From contig NC_080064.1 of assembly GCF_949987535.1 (NCBI RefSeq), positions 46,209,937 through 46,273,936 on the forward strand: 64,000 bases of DNA, given 5' to 3'. A program made the translations under genes and the position numbers. Source of the stretch: Balaenoptera acutorostrata (lineage: Eukaryota > Chordata > Mammalia > Artiodactyla > Balaenopteridae). This document shows positions 21,746-32,590 of the stretch, piece by piece. Under the pieces are notes generated by a model, which saw only the letters and a list, made by a program, of their open reading frames with translations, ran no database searches and had not been told where the DNA came from. How positions within the stretch are numbered: the first letter of the stretch is position 1; each line of letters opens with the position of its first letter.

Positions 21746-22077
21746 AAATTCAGGATAGGGACTTCCCTGGTGGTGCAGTGGTTAAGAATCCGCCTGCCAA
21801 TGCTGGGGACACAGGTTTGATCCCTGGGTCCGGGAAGATCCCCCATGCCACAGAGCAACTAAGCCTGTGAGCCACAACTACTGAGCCCACGTGACACAAC
21901 TACTGAAGCCCGCGTGCCTAGAGCCCATGCTCCACAACAAGAGAAGCCACCGCAATGAGAAGCCTGCACACTGCAACGAAGAGTAGCCCCCACTCGGCCC
22001 AACTAGAGAAAGCCCGCATGCAGCACCAGTGCAGCTAAAAATAAATTAATTAATTAATAAAAAAAAATTCAGGATAG
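21745..22077 (+). mobile_element. CHR-type SINE, long form
   Basis: The TSD aaaattcaggatag flanks a body at about 21759-22063 with an (AATT)n-type tail. Confidence 0.95.
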
Positions 22078-22184
22078 TGATTCCCTGAGCTGGGGAGGGA
22101 CATGGGATGAGGAGGACAATATAGATAGATGAAAGTTATCACTAATGTTCTAAAATTTGGGTGGTGGGTTCACAGGTCTTGATT

Positions 22185-23580
22185 ATATTATTAAAAATAA
22201 ATTGGTGAGAATTAGAAGACAAGCCACAGACTGGGAGAAAATATTTGCCAAAGACACATCTGATAAAGGACTTATCCAAAATATACAAAGAGTTCTTAAA
22301 ATTCAACAATAAGAAAACAATCTCATTAAAAAATGGGACAAAGATCTTAACAGACATCTCACCAAAGAAGAAATACAGATGGCAAATAAGCATGTGAAAA
22401 GAATCTCCACATCATATGTCATCAGGGAAATGCAAATTAAAACAACAAGATACTACTGCACATCTATTAGAATGGCAAATCCAAGGACTTTTTTGGATTT
22501 GGCAAAATCCAAAACACTGACAACATCAAATATTGGGGAGGATGTGGAGCAACAGGAACACTCATCAGTTGCTGGTGGGGATGCAAAATGGTACAGCCAC
22601 TGTGGAAGACAGTTTGGTTTCTTACAATACTAAACACACTCTTACTGCATAATTCAGCAATCATGCTCCTTGGTATTTGCTCAAAGGAGTTGAACACTTA
22701 TGTTCACACAAAAACCTGCACATTGATGTTTATAGCAGCTTTATTCATAATAGCCAAAACTTGGAAGCAGCCAAGATGTCCCTCAGTAGGTGAGTGGATA
22801 AATAAACTGTGGTACATCCAGACAATGGAATATTATTTAGCACTGCAAAGAAATGAGCTATCAAGTCATGAAGGACATGGAGGAACCTTAAATGTACATT
22901 ACTAAGTGAAAGAAGCCAATCTGAAAAGGCTATGTACTGTATGGTTCCAACTATATGACATCCTAGGAAAGGCAAAACTATGGAGGCAATAAAAAACAGT
23001 GGCTGCCAGGGCTGGGGAGTAGGGAGATGAATAGGCAGAGCACAGAGGATTTTTAGGATAGTGAAAATATTCTGTATGATATTTTAATGATGGATATATG
23101 TCATCATACTTTTGTCCAAACCCATAGAATGTACAACACCAAGAGTGAACCCTAAGGTAAACAATGGACTTTGGGTGATTATGATATGTCAATGGAGGTT
23201 CATCCTTGGTAAAAATGGTACATTACTAGAATGGTACATTCTGGTGAGTGATGTTGATAATGGAGGGGGCTATGCATGTGTGGGGATAGGGGTATATGGG
23301 AAATCTCTGTACCTCCCTCTCAATTTTGTTGTAAACCTAAAACTGCTCTTAAGAAGTCTTTTTATTTATTTATTTGGTTGAGCCGGGTCTTAGTTGTGGC
23401 AGGTGGGCTCCTTAGTTGCGGCTTGCCAGCTCCTTAGCTGTGGCATGCATGTGGGATCTAGTTCCCTGACCAGGGATCGAACCCAGACCCCTTGCATTGG
23501 GAGTGCGGAGCCTTATCCACTGTGCCACCAGGGAAGTCCCCAAGAAGTCTTAAAGTAAATAAATAAGTAAACAAACAAAC
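22185..23580 (+). mobile_element. L1ME-type LINE, 3' end of ORF2 plus 3' UTR, sense
   Basis: Typical late-ORF2 phrases: 'ttgccaaagacacatctgata', 'aaaaaatgggacaaagatc', 'caggaacactcatcagttg' and 'gtggtacatccagacaatgg', followed by the L1ME 3' UTR ('acaatggactttgggtgatt', 'aacctaaaactgctcttaag'). The reading frame is broken by stops and indels. It is interrupted at 23361-23541 by a SINE. Short ORFs inside are remnants of reverse transcriptase. Confidence 0.9.
23351..23551 (-). mobile_element. CHR-type SINE variant, intermediate length
   Basis: The TSD aagaagtctt at 23351-23360 and 23542-23551. The 181-bp body carries repeated 'ccttagttgcggc'-type units and a head with gtgccaccagggaagtccc. Confidence 0.93.
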
Positions 23581-23870
23581 AAATGGATGTTTGTCAAAAC
23601 CCACAGAATGTACAACACAAAGAGTGACCCCTAATGTAAACTGTGGAATTTAGTCAATAATAATTTATCAGCATTAGCTCATCAACTTGTTCTGCTAATG
23701 CAGGATGTTAGTAATGGGGAAAAAAACTGAGGGAGGGAGGGGGCAGGTGGGAATTCTTTGTACTTTTCGCTCAATATTTTTGTAAATCTGAAACTGCTCA
23801 AAAAATAGTCTATTAATTAAAAAATAAATAAATGGATGAACAAATGAAGAATAAATGAATAATAAATAAG
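23581..23870 (+). mobile_element. Second L1ME 3' UTR copy, directly downstream
   Basis: It repeats the 3' UTR of the preceding element: 'tttgtcaaaacccacagaatg', 'tacaacacaaagagtgacccc' and 'tttttgtaaatctgaaactgc'. The copy is diverged, so this is an old tandem arrangement rather than a recent duplication. Confidence 0.85.
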
Positions 23871-24245
23871 TATAAAAGATAGCCATGGTGTCTTGAGCCA
23901 AGTATTATCATTAATCCAGTTCTGCACATCTGAGAGTTATTAAAAAACAAACAAGTTAATCAAAGACAAATAGGTCCTGGACTAGAAGCCAGACAAATCC
24001 AACATGAAGAAATAAAAGTAAAGTCCTATGGTCTGTGCCCAGCTATCAACCTTATAAACAGAATGCAGAGATTAATAGGGATTCAGATAGGGCTAGGAGT
24101 TTCTGTTGGCTGTCAGCTCAAATGGAAACAACAGTGTAATGCCATGTTTTTTTAAGACAACAAAAACATAATCTTAGGATATTTTAATAATATTATTACT
24201 AACTCAGGGTTTGAGATGGTGGACTGACCATTTTAATTTATTTTT
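23870..24245. other. AT-rich intergenic, unrecognised
   Basis: No family was identified and there are no open frames of note. Confidence 0.4.
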
Positions 24246-24561
24246 AAAATGTCCCCTCGGGCTTCCCTTGTGGCGCAGCGGTTGAGAATCTGCCTGCCAA
24301 TGCAGGGGACACGGGTTCGAGCCCTGGTCTGGGAAGATCCCACATGCTGCGGAGCAACTGGGCCCGTGAGCCACAATTACTGAACCTGCGCGTCTGGAGC
24401 CCGTGCTCCGCAACAAGAGAGGACGCGACAGTGAGAGGCCCGCGCACCGCGATGAAGAGTGGCCCCCGCTCGCCGCAACTAGAGAAAGCCCTTGCACAGA
24501 AACAAAGACCCAACACAGCCAAAAATAAATAAAATAAATAAATAAATTAAAATGTCCCCTC
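24246..24561 (+). mobile_element. CHR-type SINE, long form
   Basis: The TSD aaaatgtcccctc at 24246-24258 and 24549-24561. The head ggcttcccttgtggcgcagc and the GC-rich middle (ctggagcccgtgctccgc) mark the younger-looking subfamily also seen at 62.29 kb. Confidence 0.96.
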
Positions 24562-24691
24562 ATTAACGAGTCCATTAAAATGCCAGTAAAGGAAATAAAA
24601 AGGTACAAACCCACAATAATGAAAAGGCTGGAAAGGAGGAGCATCAGCACATGTGAAATTTTAGCAATAGACAGATATAAAAGACAATTGA

Positions 24692-25007
24692 CAATATGGT
24701 CCTCCTCAGTATCCTCAGAGCACCGGTTCCAGAACTCCTGCGGTTACCAAGATTTGTGGATGCTCAAGTCCCTTATATAAAATGGCGTAGTATTTTACAT
24801 TTCGGCACATCCCCCCATATACTTTAAATCATCTTTAGATGACTTATAATACCTAATACAATATAAATGCTACGTAAATAGTTGCCAGCAGGCAGCAAAT
24901 TCAAGTTTTGCTTTTTGGAACTTTCTGGAATTTTTTTGAATAGTTTTGATCTGCAGTTGGTTGAGTCTTCGGGTGCAGAATTCACAGATATGGAGCAGCT
25001 GACTGTA
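24692..25007. mobile_element. MER2-like Tigger (TcMar) non-autonomous transposon
   Basis: MER2 series: 'tcctcagtatcctcagagc', 'gatgctcaagtcccttatat', 'aaaatggcgtagtatttt', 'ctttaaatcatctttagatg', and the complementary right end 'gatctgcagttggttgagtc...gactgta'. It ends beside TA as expected for a mariner-type element. Confidence 0.88.
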
Positions 25008-25035
25008 TTTATTAGATATGTGAAGAACTCTTATT

Positions 25036-25365
25036 TAAAACTTTTTTTTTTTTTTAAATAAATTTATTTATTTATTTATTTATTATTTTTGGCTGTGTTG
25101 GGTCTTCGTTTCTGTGCGAGGGCTTTCTCTAGTTGTGGCAAGCGGGGGCCACTCTTCATCACGGTGCGCAGGCCTCTCACTATCGCGGCCTCTCTTGTTG
25201 CGGAGCACAGGCTCCAGATGCGCAGGCTCAGTCATTGTGGCTCACGGGCCTAGTTGCTCCTCGGCATGTGGGATCTTCCCAGACCAGGGCTCGAACCCGT
25301 GTCCCCTGCATTGGCAGGCAGATTCTCAACCACTGCGCCACCAGGGAAGCCCCTAAAACATTTTT
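25036..25365 (-). mobile_element. CHR-type SINE, long form
   Basis: Antisense body about 25048-25353, flanked by ttaaaactttttt and ctaaaacattttttaa as an imperfect TSD. Confidence 0.94.
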
Positions 25366-25998
25366 TAACTGTGGTAAAATATACGTAACAAAATTTACCA
25401 ACTTCATGATTTTTTTTTTTTTTTTGCCACACCACGCTGTTTGCGTGATCTTAGTTCCCTGACCAGGGACTGAACCCCCAAACTCGGCAGTGAAAGTGCA
25501 GAGTCCTAACCACTGGACGGCCAGGGAATTCCCCAGCTTCACAATTTTTAAGTGTTCAGTAATGTTAATTATAGTCACATTGTTGTGCAACCAATCTCCA
25601 GAACTTTTCTTCTTGCAAAACTGAAACACTACACTCAGTAGAACAACTCATTTCCCCCTTCCCCAGCCCTTGGCAACCACCATTCTACTTTGTTTCTATG
25701 GATTTGACTACTCTAGGTACCTCATAGAGTGGAATCATACAGTATTTGTCTTTTTGTGTCTGGCTTATTTCACTAATCATAATGTCTTCAAGGTTCATCC
25801 ATGTTGTAGCACGTGTCAGAATTTCCTTCCTTTTTAAGGCTGATTAATATTTCATTGTATGTATATACCACTTCTTGTTTATCCATTTATCAGTCGATGG
25901 ATATTTGGGTTGCTTCTACATTTTGCTTTTTGTGAATAATGCTGCTGTGAACATGTGTGTACAAATATCTTTTGGAGAGCCTACTTTCAATTCTTTTG
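25354..25998 (-). mobile_element. Old L1 3' end, antisense, interrupted by a SINE
   Basis: Antisense L1M wording: 'aactgtggtaaaatatacgt', 'ccttggcaaccaccattcta', 'gtctggcttatttcactaatc' and 'cattgtatgtatataccac'. The SINE at 25410-25533 splits it. It is followed at once by a sense copy of the same region. Confidence 0.88.
25399..25546 (-). mobile_element. CHR-type SINE, short form
   Basis: Poly(T), then the short-form body to ggccagggaattcccc. The imperfect TSD is aacttcatgatttt / agcttcacaattttt. Confidence 0.9.
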
Positions 25999-26935
25999 GA
26001 TATACAAAGAACTCCTATAACTCAATAATAAGACAAGCAATCCAATTTTTTTAAAAGGGGGAAAGATTTGAATAGACATTTTACCAAAGAAGATACAAAG
26101 ATTGTGGCAAATACAAATACAAAAAGATCCTTAACAACATCAATGAACAGGAAAATAGAACTCAAACACACAGTGATATACTGCTATGAATCCACTGAAG
26201 TGACTAAGATTAAACTGACTGACCAAATCAATGCTGGTGAAGATATAGAGGAACTGGAATTCTCATACACTACTGGTGGGAATGTGAAATGATACCACTG
26301 TTTTGGAAAAATTTTGGCAGTTTAAAAAAGTGTTAAACCTACATCTATCATGTGACCTGGCTATTCCACTCCTAGGTAAATACCTAAGAGAAATGAAAGT
26401 ATATGTGCACACCTAGATTTGAACATGAATGTCCATACCAGCTTTATCTGTATAATAGTCAGTACCTAGAGACAACTCAAAGTCCATCAATAAGTAGATG
26501 AATAACCAAATTGTGGTACATCCATAAGATAACATTCTACTCAGCAATAAAAAGGAACAAATTACTGATGTGTGCAACAGTATATATTCACTGCAAAATA
26601 ATTATGCCAAGTGAATGAAGCCAGACAAAAAAGAACACATAGTATATGATTCCATTTATACAGAATTCTGGAAAATGCAAACTAATCTAGAGGGACAGAG
26701 GCAGATTATTGGGTGCCTGGGGAGTGTGGGGGAGGGGCAGTGTGAGGCAGAAGGGAGAGATTATAAAGGGCCATCAGGAAACTTCGGGGGTGATGAATAT
26801 GTTCATTACCTTGATTGTAGTGATGTTGTCATAAATATATATACATTACATATATGACAAAACTCATCAAGTTGTATACTTCAAATATGTGCAGTTTATT
26901 GTATGTAATGATATTTCAATAAAGCTTACAAAAGC
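25999..26935 (+). mobile_element. Old L1 3' end, sense
   Basis: 'atacaaagaactcctataactc', 'gaatagacattttaccaaag', 'tggtgaagatatagaggaac', 'gtggtacatccataagataac' and 'catcaagttgtatacttcaa', ending with AATAAA-type 'tttcaataaagctt'. The frame is destroyed. It is inverted relative to the neighbouring L1 at 25354-25998. Confidence 0.88.
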
Positions 26936-26955
26936 AAGCAGGAAGAGATTAGTTA

Positions 26956-27322
26956 AATAAATTTGAGTAGGGACTTCCCTGGTGGTGCAGTGATTAAGAA
27001 TCTGCCTGCCAATGCAGGGAATGCAGGTTAGAGCCCTGGTCCGGGAAGATCCCACATGCCGCAGAGCAACTAAGCCCGTGCGCCACAACTACCGAGCCTG
27101 CGCTCTAGAGCCCAAGAGCCACGACTACTGGAGCCCGCGCACCTAGAGCCTGTGCTCTGCAACTAGAGAAGCCGCCGCAATGAGAAGCCTGTGCGCCGCA
27201 ACGAAGAGTAGCCCCCACTCGACGCAACTAAAGAAAGCCCGCGCGGAGCAGCGAAGACCCAACGCAGACAAAAAATTAAAAAAAATTTTTTTAAAGTGAT
27301 TAAAAACAATAAATTTGAGTAG
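26956..27322 (+). mobile_element. CHR-type SINE, long form
   Basis: A perfect TSD aataaatttgagtag at 26956-26970 and 27308-27322. Confidence 0.97.
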
Positions 27323-27460
27323 ACCCATAAGGAAAGAAATACTATGTAGCAATAAAAATTATGGAAAGATGTTTATGATAATTGTTGAAAGAAAAAAAAG
27401 CAGATTACAAAACAGTATATCCAATACGGTCACTTTTTATTTTTTTTTTAGATAACCTGA
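27323..27460 (+). mobile_element. Old L1-like fragment
   Basis: 'actatgtagcaataaaaatt', 'gttgaaagaaaaaaaagcag' and 'attacaaaacagtatatcc' resemble an old LINE 3' region. The family is uncertain. Confidence 0.5.
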
Positions 27461-28500
27461 ATATCTCCAGGATTCACCATTTGGTTACAAATAATGTCTC
27501 ATTAAAATTAAACCACGGTTTATGTCAGCCCAGAGCCATCCTGCCTGTGTGGGAATTCCCTTTCCCTGCAAAGTCCACCTGTCCCATATGTTTCTGGGTG
27601 TTCCCTAATGTGTCTACTGCACTTGGAAAGCAGTCTCGAAGTCATTTGCTGTTGTTGGCACCTGGGGCCTCTGCTGAGTTGAGGCTCCTGCATTAATGCC
27701 TCTAGCAGAGCCAGAGGTTGGCCTGTGTTATTGCCCAGGCTGCTGCCAAAGCCCCATGCATGGGGTGCCCACCATTCCTGTCCTGACGCTCACACCTTAG
27801 GGTGCTCCGAGAGCAAAGTGATGAGGGAAGTCCCCCATCTTGTTATCCAGCCAGGGGTCCCCACCGGAGGGCTGCTTGGGCCCCAGGTGTGGTGAGCTCA
27901 GCATGGTAACTCTCTGTGTTGAGAGAGTCTGGGGCAGGGTGAGTTCAACCACCAGCCCCTGTGAGGTGTCTGGAATGACTGATCCTTCCCACTCTCTGGT
28001 CCTGGTGTGGACCAAGTTCCTCTTCCTGTGACAGTTGTCTTTCAGGGACCACCAGCATCCTCTGTCAGGTTTCTTCCAAGTCTGCCAATGAGCCTGTATC
28101 CCAAATGTGAATACTGACGGAGATTCTTCTAGGCGGCTCCTTCATGCCTGCAATCACATCATATTATATAACATAACATATGTACTTACACATGGGGGAG
28201 GGGGAGGGGAGTCCCCACCTCTCCCTGTCAGCATATTTTCCTCTTTCAGCTCTAGTGTAGCTGGAAGCACATACCCGGAAAATACTAACAGTGATTCTCT
28301 CTGAGTGAAGAGAGCATCGGTGGTATTCATTTTCTTTGTTCTCTTCTGAACTGTACATTCTCATTTTTTTCTATCACTGTCCATAAGGCCAAGGCCAGTG
28401 TGTCCTGCTCAAAACCTCATCCCAGCACCCAGCTCCGTGTTTGGCACATAGTAGGTGCTCAATGAGGTGTGAACGAGTAGCAGGTATTACTTTTCAAGAC
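27460..28500. other. Intergenic, no gene recognised
   Basis: Mostly unique sequence. A MIR-like end ('tggcacatagtaggtgctcaatg') lies at 28441-28463, just before the CpG island. Confidence 0.4.
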
Positions 28501-28518
28501 TGAGGGGCTGGTTTAGCA

Positions 28519-28990
28519 GTGGCAGGGAGACAGCTTTTGCACCCCGCCGCCCGCCTGGCTCCACCTCTAGCCTGTCAGGTCCCGCCACCGGCGTTTCCGC
28601 CTCTGCCGCCCCGCGGCGCGGAGTGTCTGGCGCCGGTCCTGCAGCCCTGGCCCTCTGCTCGGCCGCGGCCGCCCGGGGCCGCCTCACCGGCGCTGGCGAG
28701 GGGAGGGGAGGGGAGGGGACAAGACTCGTCTGGGAACTGGCCTGGGCCGCTCCTGCCTGTGCCTCTGCCCGCTTCCTGCGCCTCCCTCCAGCCTCCCGCA
28801 GCCTCCCCCATCAGGGTCTGCTCTGGGACCTCGGATGCCCAGTCGCTGAGCCTCGCCCCACGGACCTGCTTCTCCGACGTCCCCAGCAGGCTCCCCGGCC
28901 TCGGCTCTGCGAGCTGTTGAGTCCTGAGCGCCCCACCACTTGGGTAAGACCCGTGCCGCCCGCAGGCCCGCCCCCACCTCCCCATCTCGG
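28519..28990 (+). promoter_or_regulatory. CpG island, candidate alternative ACOT11 or noncoding-RNA promoter
   Basis: About 470 bp dense in CpG (gccgccccgcggcgcgg, ggccgcggccgcccgg), unlike any other non-repeat DNA here. It holds a perfect G4 motif at 28700-28718 and, on the + strand, a strong donor-like TTGG|GTAAGA with the exon side ending at 28943. It lies about 6 kb upstream of ACOT11 coding exon 1 in the same orientation. A noncoding first exon spliced to ACOT11 exon 1 or 2 is possible, but no transcript evidence exists here. The long frames across it (133-210 codons) are typical of GC-rich islands. Confidence 0.6.
28700..28718 (+). promoter_or_regulatory. Perfect G-quadruplex motif
   Basis: Four runs of GGGG separated by single A residues, inside the CpG island. 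Short loops with four-base runs make this one of the most stable G4 patterns possible. Confidence 0.85.
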
Positions 28991-28999
28991 AAGGGCCGA

Positions 29000-29820
29000 A
29001 TTCCTTGAGATCCTCCTGCTGCTGGCTCTTCCTCGACTCCAGCAGCCTCTCCAGGCAGACGTGCCTCTACCCCAGGAGCGGGCTCCGGATAAGCCAGGCG
29101 GTGCCTGGCAGCTCTCTTGCGTGGGCAGGCTGGGGCATGAGGCATCCTGGGATTTGAGCTGGGATGGGCAGGCCTCTCACGAGGATGAGGAGGCTGGCCC
29201 TTGGCAGTGCCTAGGGCCACAAGACTCAGAGCCCAGAGGGTGCAGCCAATGCTGACTCACTCAGGCCAGGCATGGGGTGGGGGGAGCACCAGCCCGTGGG
29301 TGAGCCGCTCCCTGGCAAGGGTCCAATCCTGGAAGTCGGACTGGGTTCAGACCCCCAGCAGCTGGGCCAAGGAGGGGGTTCAACTCCTGCAGGAGGAGGT
29401 GGTGAGAGAGAGAGAGGGAGAGCACACTCGAGCCGCTAGGCAGGAGGGAGTTCAGGGCTGGCTGGGCAAGTCCAGTACTCTGCTCACACATCCTGAATCT
29501 GGCCTCCATGACTTGTAGGCATTCCCTCCTCTCCATCCCCACCATGCTGTATCTTCTCCCCTCTGGACCATTCACTGGGCTTCTCTCACTGCTCTCCTTG
29601 CCCGGCTTCCCCATAAATGGCTGTGGTTCTAAGGGGGGACCTGGCCTTGAAGCAACGATGAAGTCATCTCTACTTCCTCTCTTGCTGGTATCACTACCTA
29701 CTTCCTTTGTTCCTCCCTTCTGCCCCCTCTCCATTTATCCCACAACTTCCTTTATTCTGCCATGCCAAGCCCAAGGGGCCCCCAGAAGGAACTGAGAGTC
29801 TTAGCTTGGAGAACAGGAGA
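29000..29820. other. Intergenic, no gene recognised
   Basis: Unique GC-rich sequence downstream of the CpG island, with a (GA)n run near 29403-29420. The 105-157-codon frames on both strands overlap one another and are unsupported. Confidence 0.4.
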
Positions 29821-29824
29821 GCAT

Positions 29825-30350
29825 GACGACATTCTTTCATTCACTCATTTGATCATTCATTTACACGTGGATTTACTTCCATTCACTCACACATTCCCTT
29901 GTTCTTTCCCATTCCATTACTCACTCCCTCATTCTCTAGACACTTACTGAGCATCTACTGTGTTCCAGTAGCTGAGTGTTTGGTGGGAGAGGGGCAGGAT
30001 ACTCTGAGGAACCAACACCATCCCTTCTACCTGCTTGTTCAAGGTCAAGAAGGAGAAATGAGCACAAGTCAGTCCAATTTAAGAGAAAAAGCAATGTGAG
30101 AGAGAAATAAAGAGCTCTGAACTGCGGCTGTGTGTTTATGTGTGGGGAGTGAAGATACAGAGGAGGAGGATGTAATTTCCACTTAGGAGGAGCCCAGAAG
30201 ACTTCCTGGAGGTGATGCCATTTGAGCCGGGCCCTGACTGGGGGGAGGGTTTGGATGTTGAGTTATTAGAGGGCATCAAGGTAGATGGAATAGCAGGAAC
30301 AAAGGAAAATCCAGATGTGTGAGGGAACAGTGGGAAGCTTTGTTTATGAC
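29825..30350 (+). mobile_element. L2 LINE 3' region
   Basis: A (TCAT)n-rich start ('tcattcactcatttgatcat'), 'cttactgagcatctactgtg', 'cttcctggaggtgatgccat' and 'ttgagccgggccctgactgg' follow L2 order. Confidence 0.75.
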
Positions 30351-30370
30351 TTGAGAGGATTAGAAGAAAT

Positions 30371-30534
30371 AAGTCTGGGACTTCCCTGGCGGTTCAGTGG
30401 TTCAGACTCCATGCTTCCACTGCAGGGGACTTGAGTTCGATCCCTGGTCACGGAGCTAAGATCCCACATGCTGTGCGGTGCAGCCAAAAATTTTTTTTTT
30501 AATTTTAAAAATTAAAAAAAAAAAAGAAGTCTGG
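30371..30534 (+). mobile_element. CHR-type SINE, short form
   Basis: The TSD aagtctgg at 30371-30378 and 30527-30534. The tail is a mixed T/A-rich run. Confidence 0.92.
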
Positions 30535-30539
30535 ACAGG

Positions 30540-30940
30540 GAGACTAGGGCCAGTAGAGGACAGGCCATGTGCTCCCATGTCTCTGCCAGCTGTCACAGGC
30601 TAGGGGAGCAGCCTTGTTCTGGGTGACACAGAGCCTTGGTCATGAGGTAATGGCCTTATCCTCATGGCTAAGGATAATGGTAACATCCTTGTGGATATTA
30701 GAGCTCTTTAATCGTACAGGCAACCTTAGATGGAGTGAGTTCTTCAATCTTAGAGGTGTGTTAATGGAGGCTGGGACACTAGGTATGTGTGTGGAGATGG
30801 GAGAGCTGCAGGTTCTGGCCCCTGGAAGGGTTCGGCTAGGACAGTGCTGAAAGCGGGAGTTGGAGTGGATGATGTCAGAGGTCCCCTCCCACCTAGAGAG
30901 TCTGTGGTCCTATGGGAAGGCTAGAAGGTCCAGCAGAGGG
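30540..30940. other. Intergenic, unrecognised
   Basis: No gene or repeat family was recognised. Confidence 0.35.
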
Positions 30941-30949
30941 AATTCCTGG

Positions 30950-31260
30950 GAGTTTGCTCATTTATTCACTCGTTTATTCCCTCATTTGCCCCTATACCCA
31001 ATCATCCATTCATTCATTCATTCATCACTTAGTCACTAAACCCTTGGTCTGGGCAGATCCTGTGCTGAGGACTCAGATGACACAGATGAGGTCTCTGCCC
31101 CTGTGAGCTCCCAGTCTGATGGGGGAGCAGACCCACACCTGACAGTGACAACCCAGTATCATCGTGGAGTAGGAATGGAGATTGTTTTATTGTGTTTTGT
31201 CACTGAGTGGGAGGTAGAGCTGGGACATGGACCTGAAGAATTAATGCAGATATTTGTCCT
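30950..31260 (+). mobile_element. L2 LINE fragment
   Basis: 'attcattcattcatcactta', 'ggcagatcctgtgctgagg', 'gaggtctctgcccctgtgag' and 'gagctcccagtctgatgggg' are L2 3' wording. Confidence 0.75.
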
Positions 31261-31504
31261 CCAGCCAGGAAGGCCCCATCGGTGGGGCCAGATGAAGGAT
31301 GTAATGTGGGAAAAGAAGTGTTTGAGTGAGAAAACACTCTGGGTTCATGGGGCTTAAGAGGCAATGTTCCTCCAGACATGGACCACTCGAGAACCAGACC
31401 TTTGGGCTGAGGGCACCACAAGCTCATCCCTCACCAGAAATGAGCCTGCTGGATTTGAGAACCTCTAGATAATTCCTTGGTCAGCATAAGCTGTAAGAGG
31501 TTAT

Positions 31505-31725
31505 GTAGAGTGGTGGTTAAGCTTCTGGGCTCTGGACCTAGATCAGAGTGCAAGTTGTGGTGCTAACTATTACCAATTGTGTGACTTTGGACAGATGACT
31601 CTGCCTCTGTTCTTTCCTTTGCAGGAGAATATTAATCATAATACTGTCCTCTTAGGGTGAGGCCCAGAGATGGTAACAAACATGAAGTGCTTGTACAGTG
31701 CTGGGCAGGTGAGAAGGGCTATAAT
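31505..31725 (+). mobile_element. MIR SINE
   Basis: 'gtagagtggtggttaagctt', 'ccaattgtgtgactttggac' and 'ggagaatattaatcataata' follow MIR order, ending near the tacagtgctgggcagg part. Confidence 0.85.
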
Positions 31726-31734
31726 GACAGGGCT

Positions 31735-31810
31735 AAAATGACAATGATGACGATGACAGTGATTATGATGATGATGATACAGTGATATACAGTATAGTGA
31801 TATACTGTCA
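31735..31810. repeat. (GAT)n-rich tract with small inverted repeats
   Basis: gatgatgatgatac units are followed by cagtgatatacagtatagtgatatactg, which contains short self-complementary words (tatacagtata, gatatac/gtatatc-like). Confidence 0.8.
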
Positions 31811-31875
31811 GCTGCTGCCTTTAAAACCTCTGGGCCTCATTTTCCCCAGCTTACAATGGGAGGACTGACCTAGCT

Positions 31876-32179
31876 CACTGGTTCTCAAAGTGTGGTCCCT
31901 GGACCAGCAGCATCAGTATCACTTGGGATCTTGTTGCAAATTCTTGGGCTCTACTGCAGCTCTGCTGGAGGTAGGGCCTAGAAATCTGTATTTTAATAAG
32001 CCCTCTGGGGCTTCCCTGTCAGTCCAGTGGTTAAGACTCTGCGCTTCCACCACAGGGGGTGCTGGTTTGATCCCTGGTCAGGGAAGTAAGATTCCTCATG
32101 CCTCGAGGAGCAGCCAAAAAAAAAAAAAAAAAAAGCCCTCTGGGTGATTCTGATGCAGGCTGAAGTTGGAGAACCATTG
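31876..32179. mobile_element. MER5A hAT-Charlie transposon, interrupted by a SINE
   Basis: A clear MER5A: 'ggttctcaaagtgtggtccc', 'accagcagcatcagtatcac', 'gaaatctgtattttaataag' and 'gtgattctgatgcaggctg', ending 'ggagaaccattg'. The terminal inverted repeats tggttctc/gagaacca are intact. Removing the SINE leaves a typical element of about 180 bp. Confidence 0.95.
31998..32144 (+). mobile_element. CHR-type SINE, short form, inside MER5A
   Basis: The TSD aagccctctggg is perfect on both sides (from 31998 and from 32133). The body of about 124 bp ends in a pure A-tail. Confidence 0.96.
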
Positions 32180-32244
32180 ACTAGCTATCACTTAAGACCT
32201 CTTCTGGATTCGCCTTTCCACGACTATGATTCATCAGGTGTGTT

Positions 32245-32440
32245 TCATGCCTTCTGCATATAGGGCCCTGGTCTGGGGGCTCGTGGGATAGGCACAGAGA
32301 TGAGTAAGATGTGATATCAGCCGTCAGGGGGCTCCCAAGTGAGTTGGAAAGGGGAGAATATTTGGAAATATTCATTGGAGTAACAGACCAAACAGAGCTG
32401 CTAAAGAGACACAAGAGTCAATTCTGTAATAAATAGAAAA
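32245..32440 (+). mobile_element. L2-like fragment
   Basis: 'gtttcatgccttctgcatat', 'atgagtaagatgtgatatc' and 'gggggctcccaagtgagttg' read as degraded L2. Confidence 0.5.
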
Positions 32441-32590
32441 GGGAAGGGAGACCTTTGTGGGCCGGAGGGGCCTCTGTAGAAAGGTCTAGCTCCTGATAGT
32501 ATCTTGATTCAGCCTTGCTGGAAGTCTTCTCGTAAGTCTAACTGAATGCTGTCTTTCATATTTTATGCCTTGTTGTGGTGTGGGGTGGAC
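32440..32590. other. Intergenic, unrecognised
   Basis: Nothing recognisable. Confidence 0.3.

Noticed and set aside
22185..23340. Reverse-transcriptase-like ORF pieces that could suggest an active LINE
   Set aside because: Multiple stops, indels and 5' truncation; an old dead L1ME copy.
28623..29255. 210-codon plus-strand ORF across the CpG island
   Set aside because: Low stop frequency is expected at this GC content. It has no family resemblance and would ignore the donor-like site at 28944.
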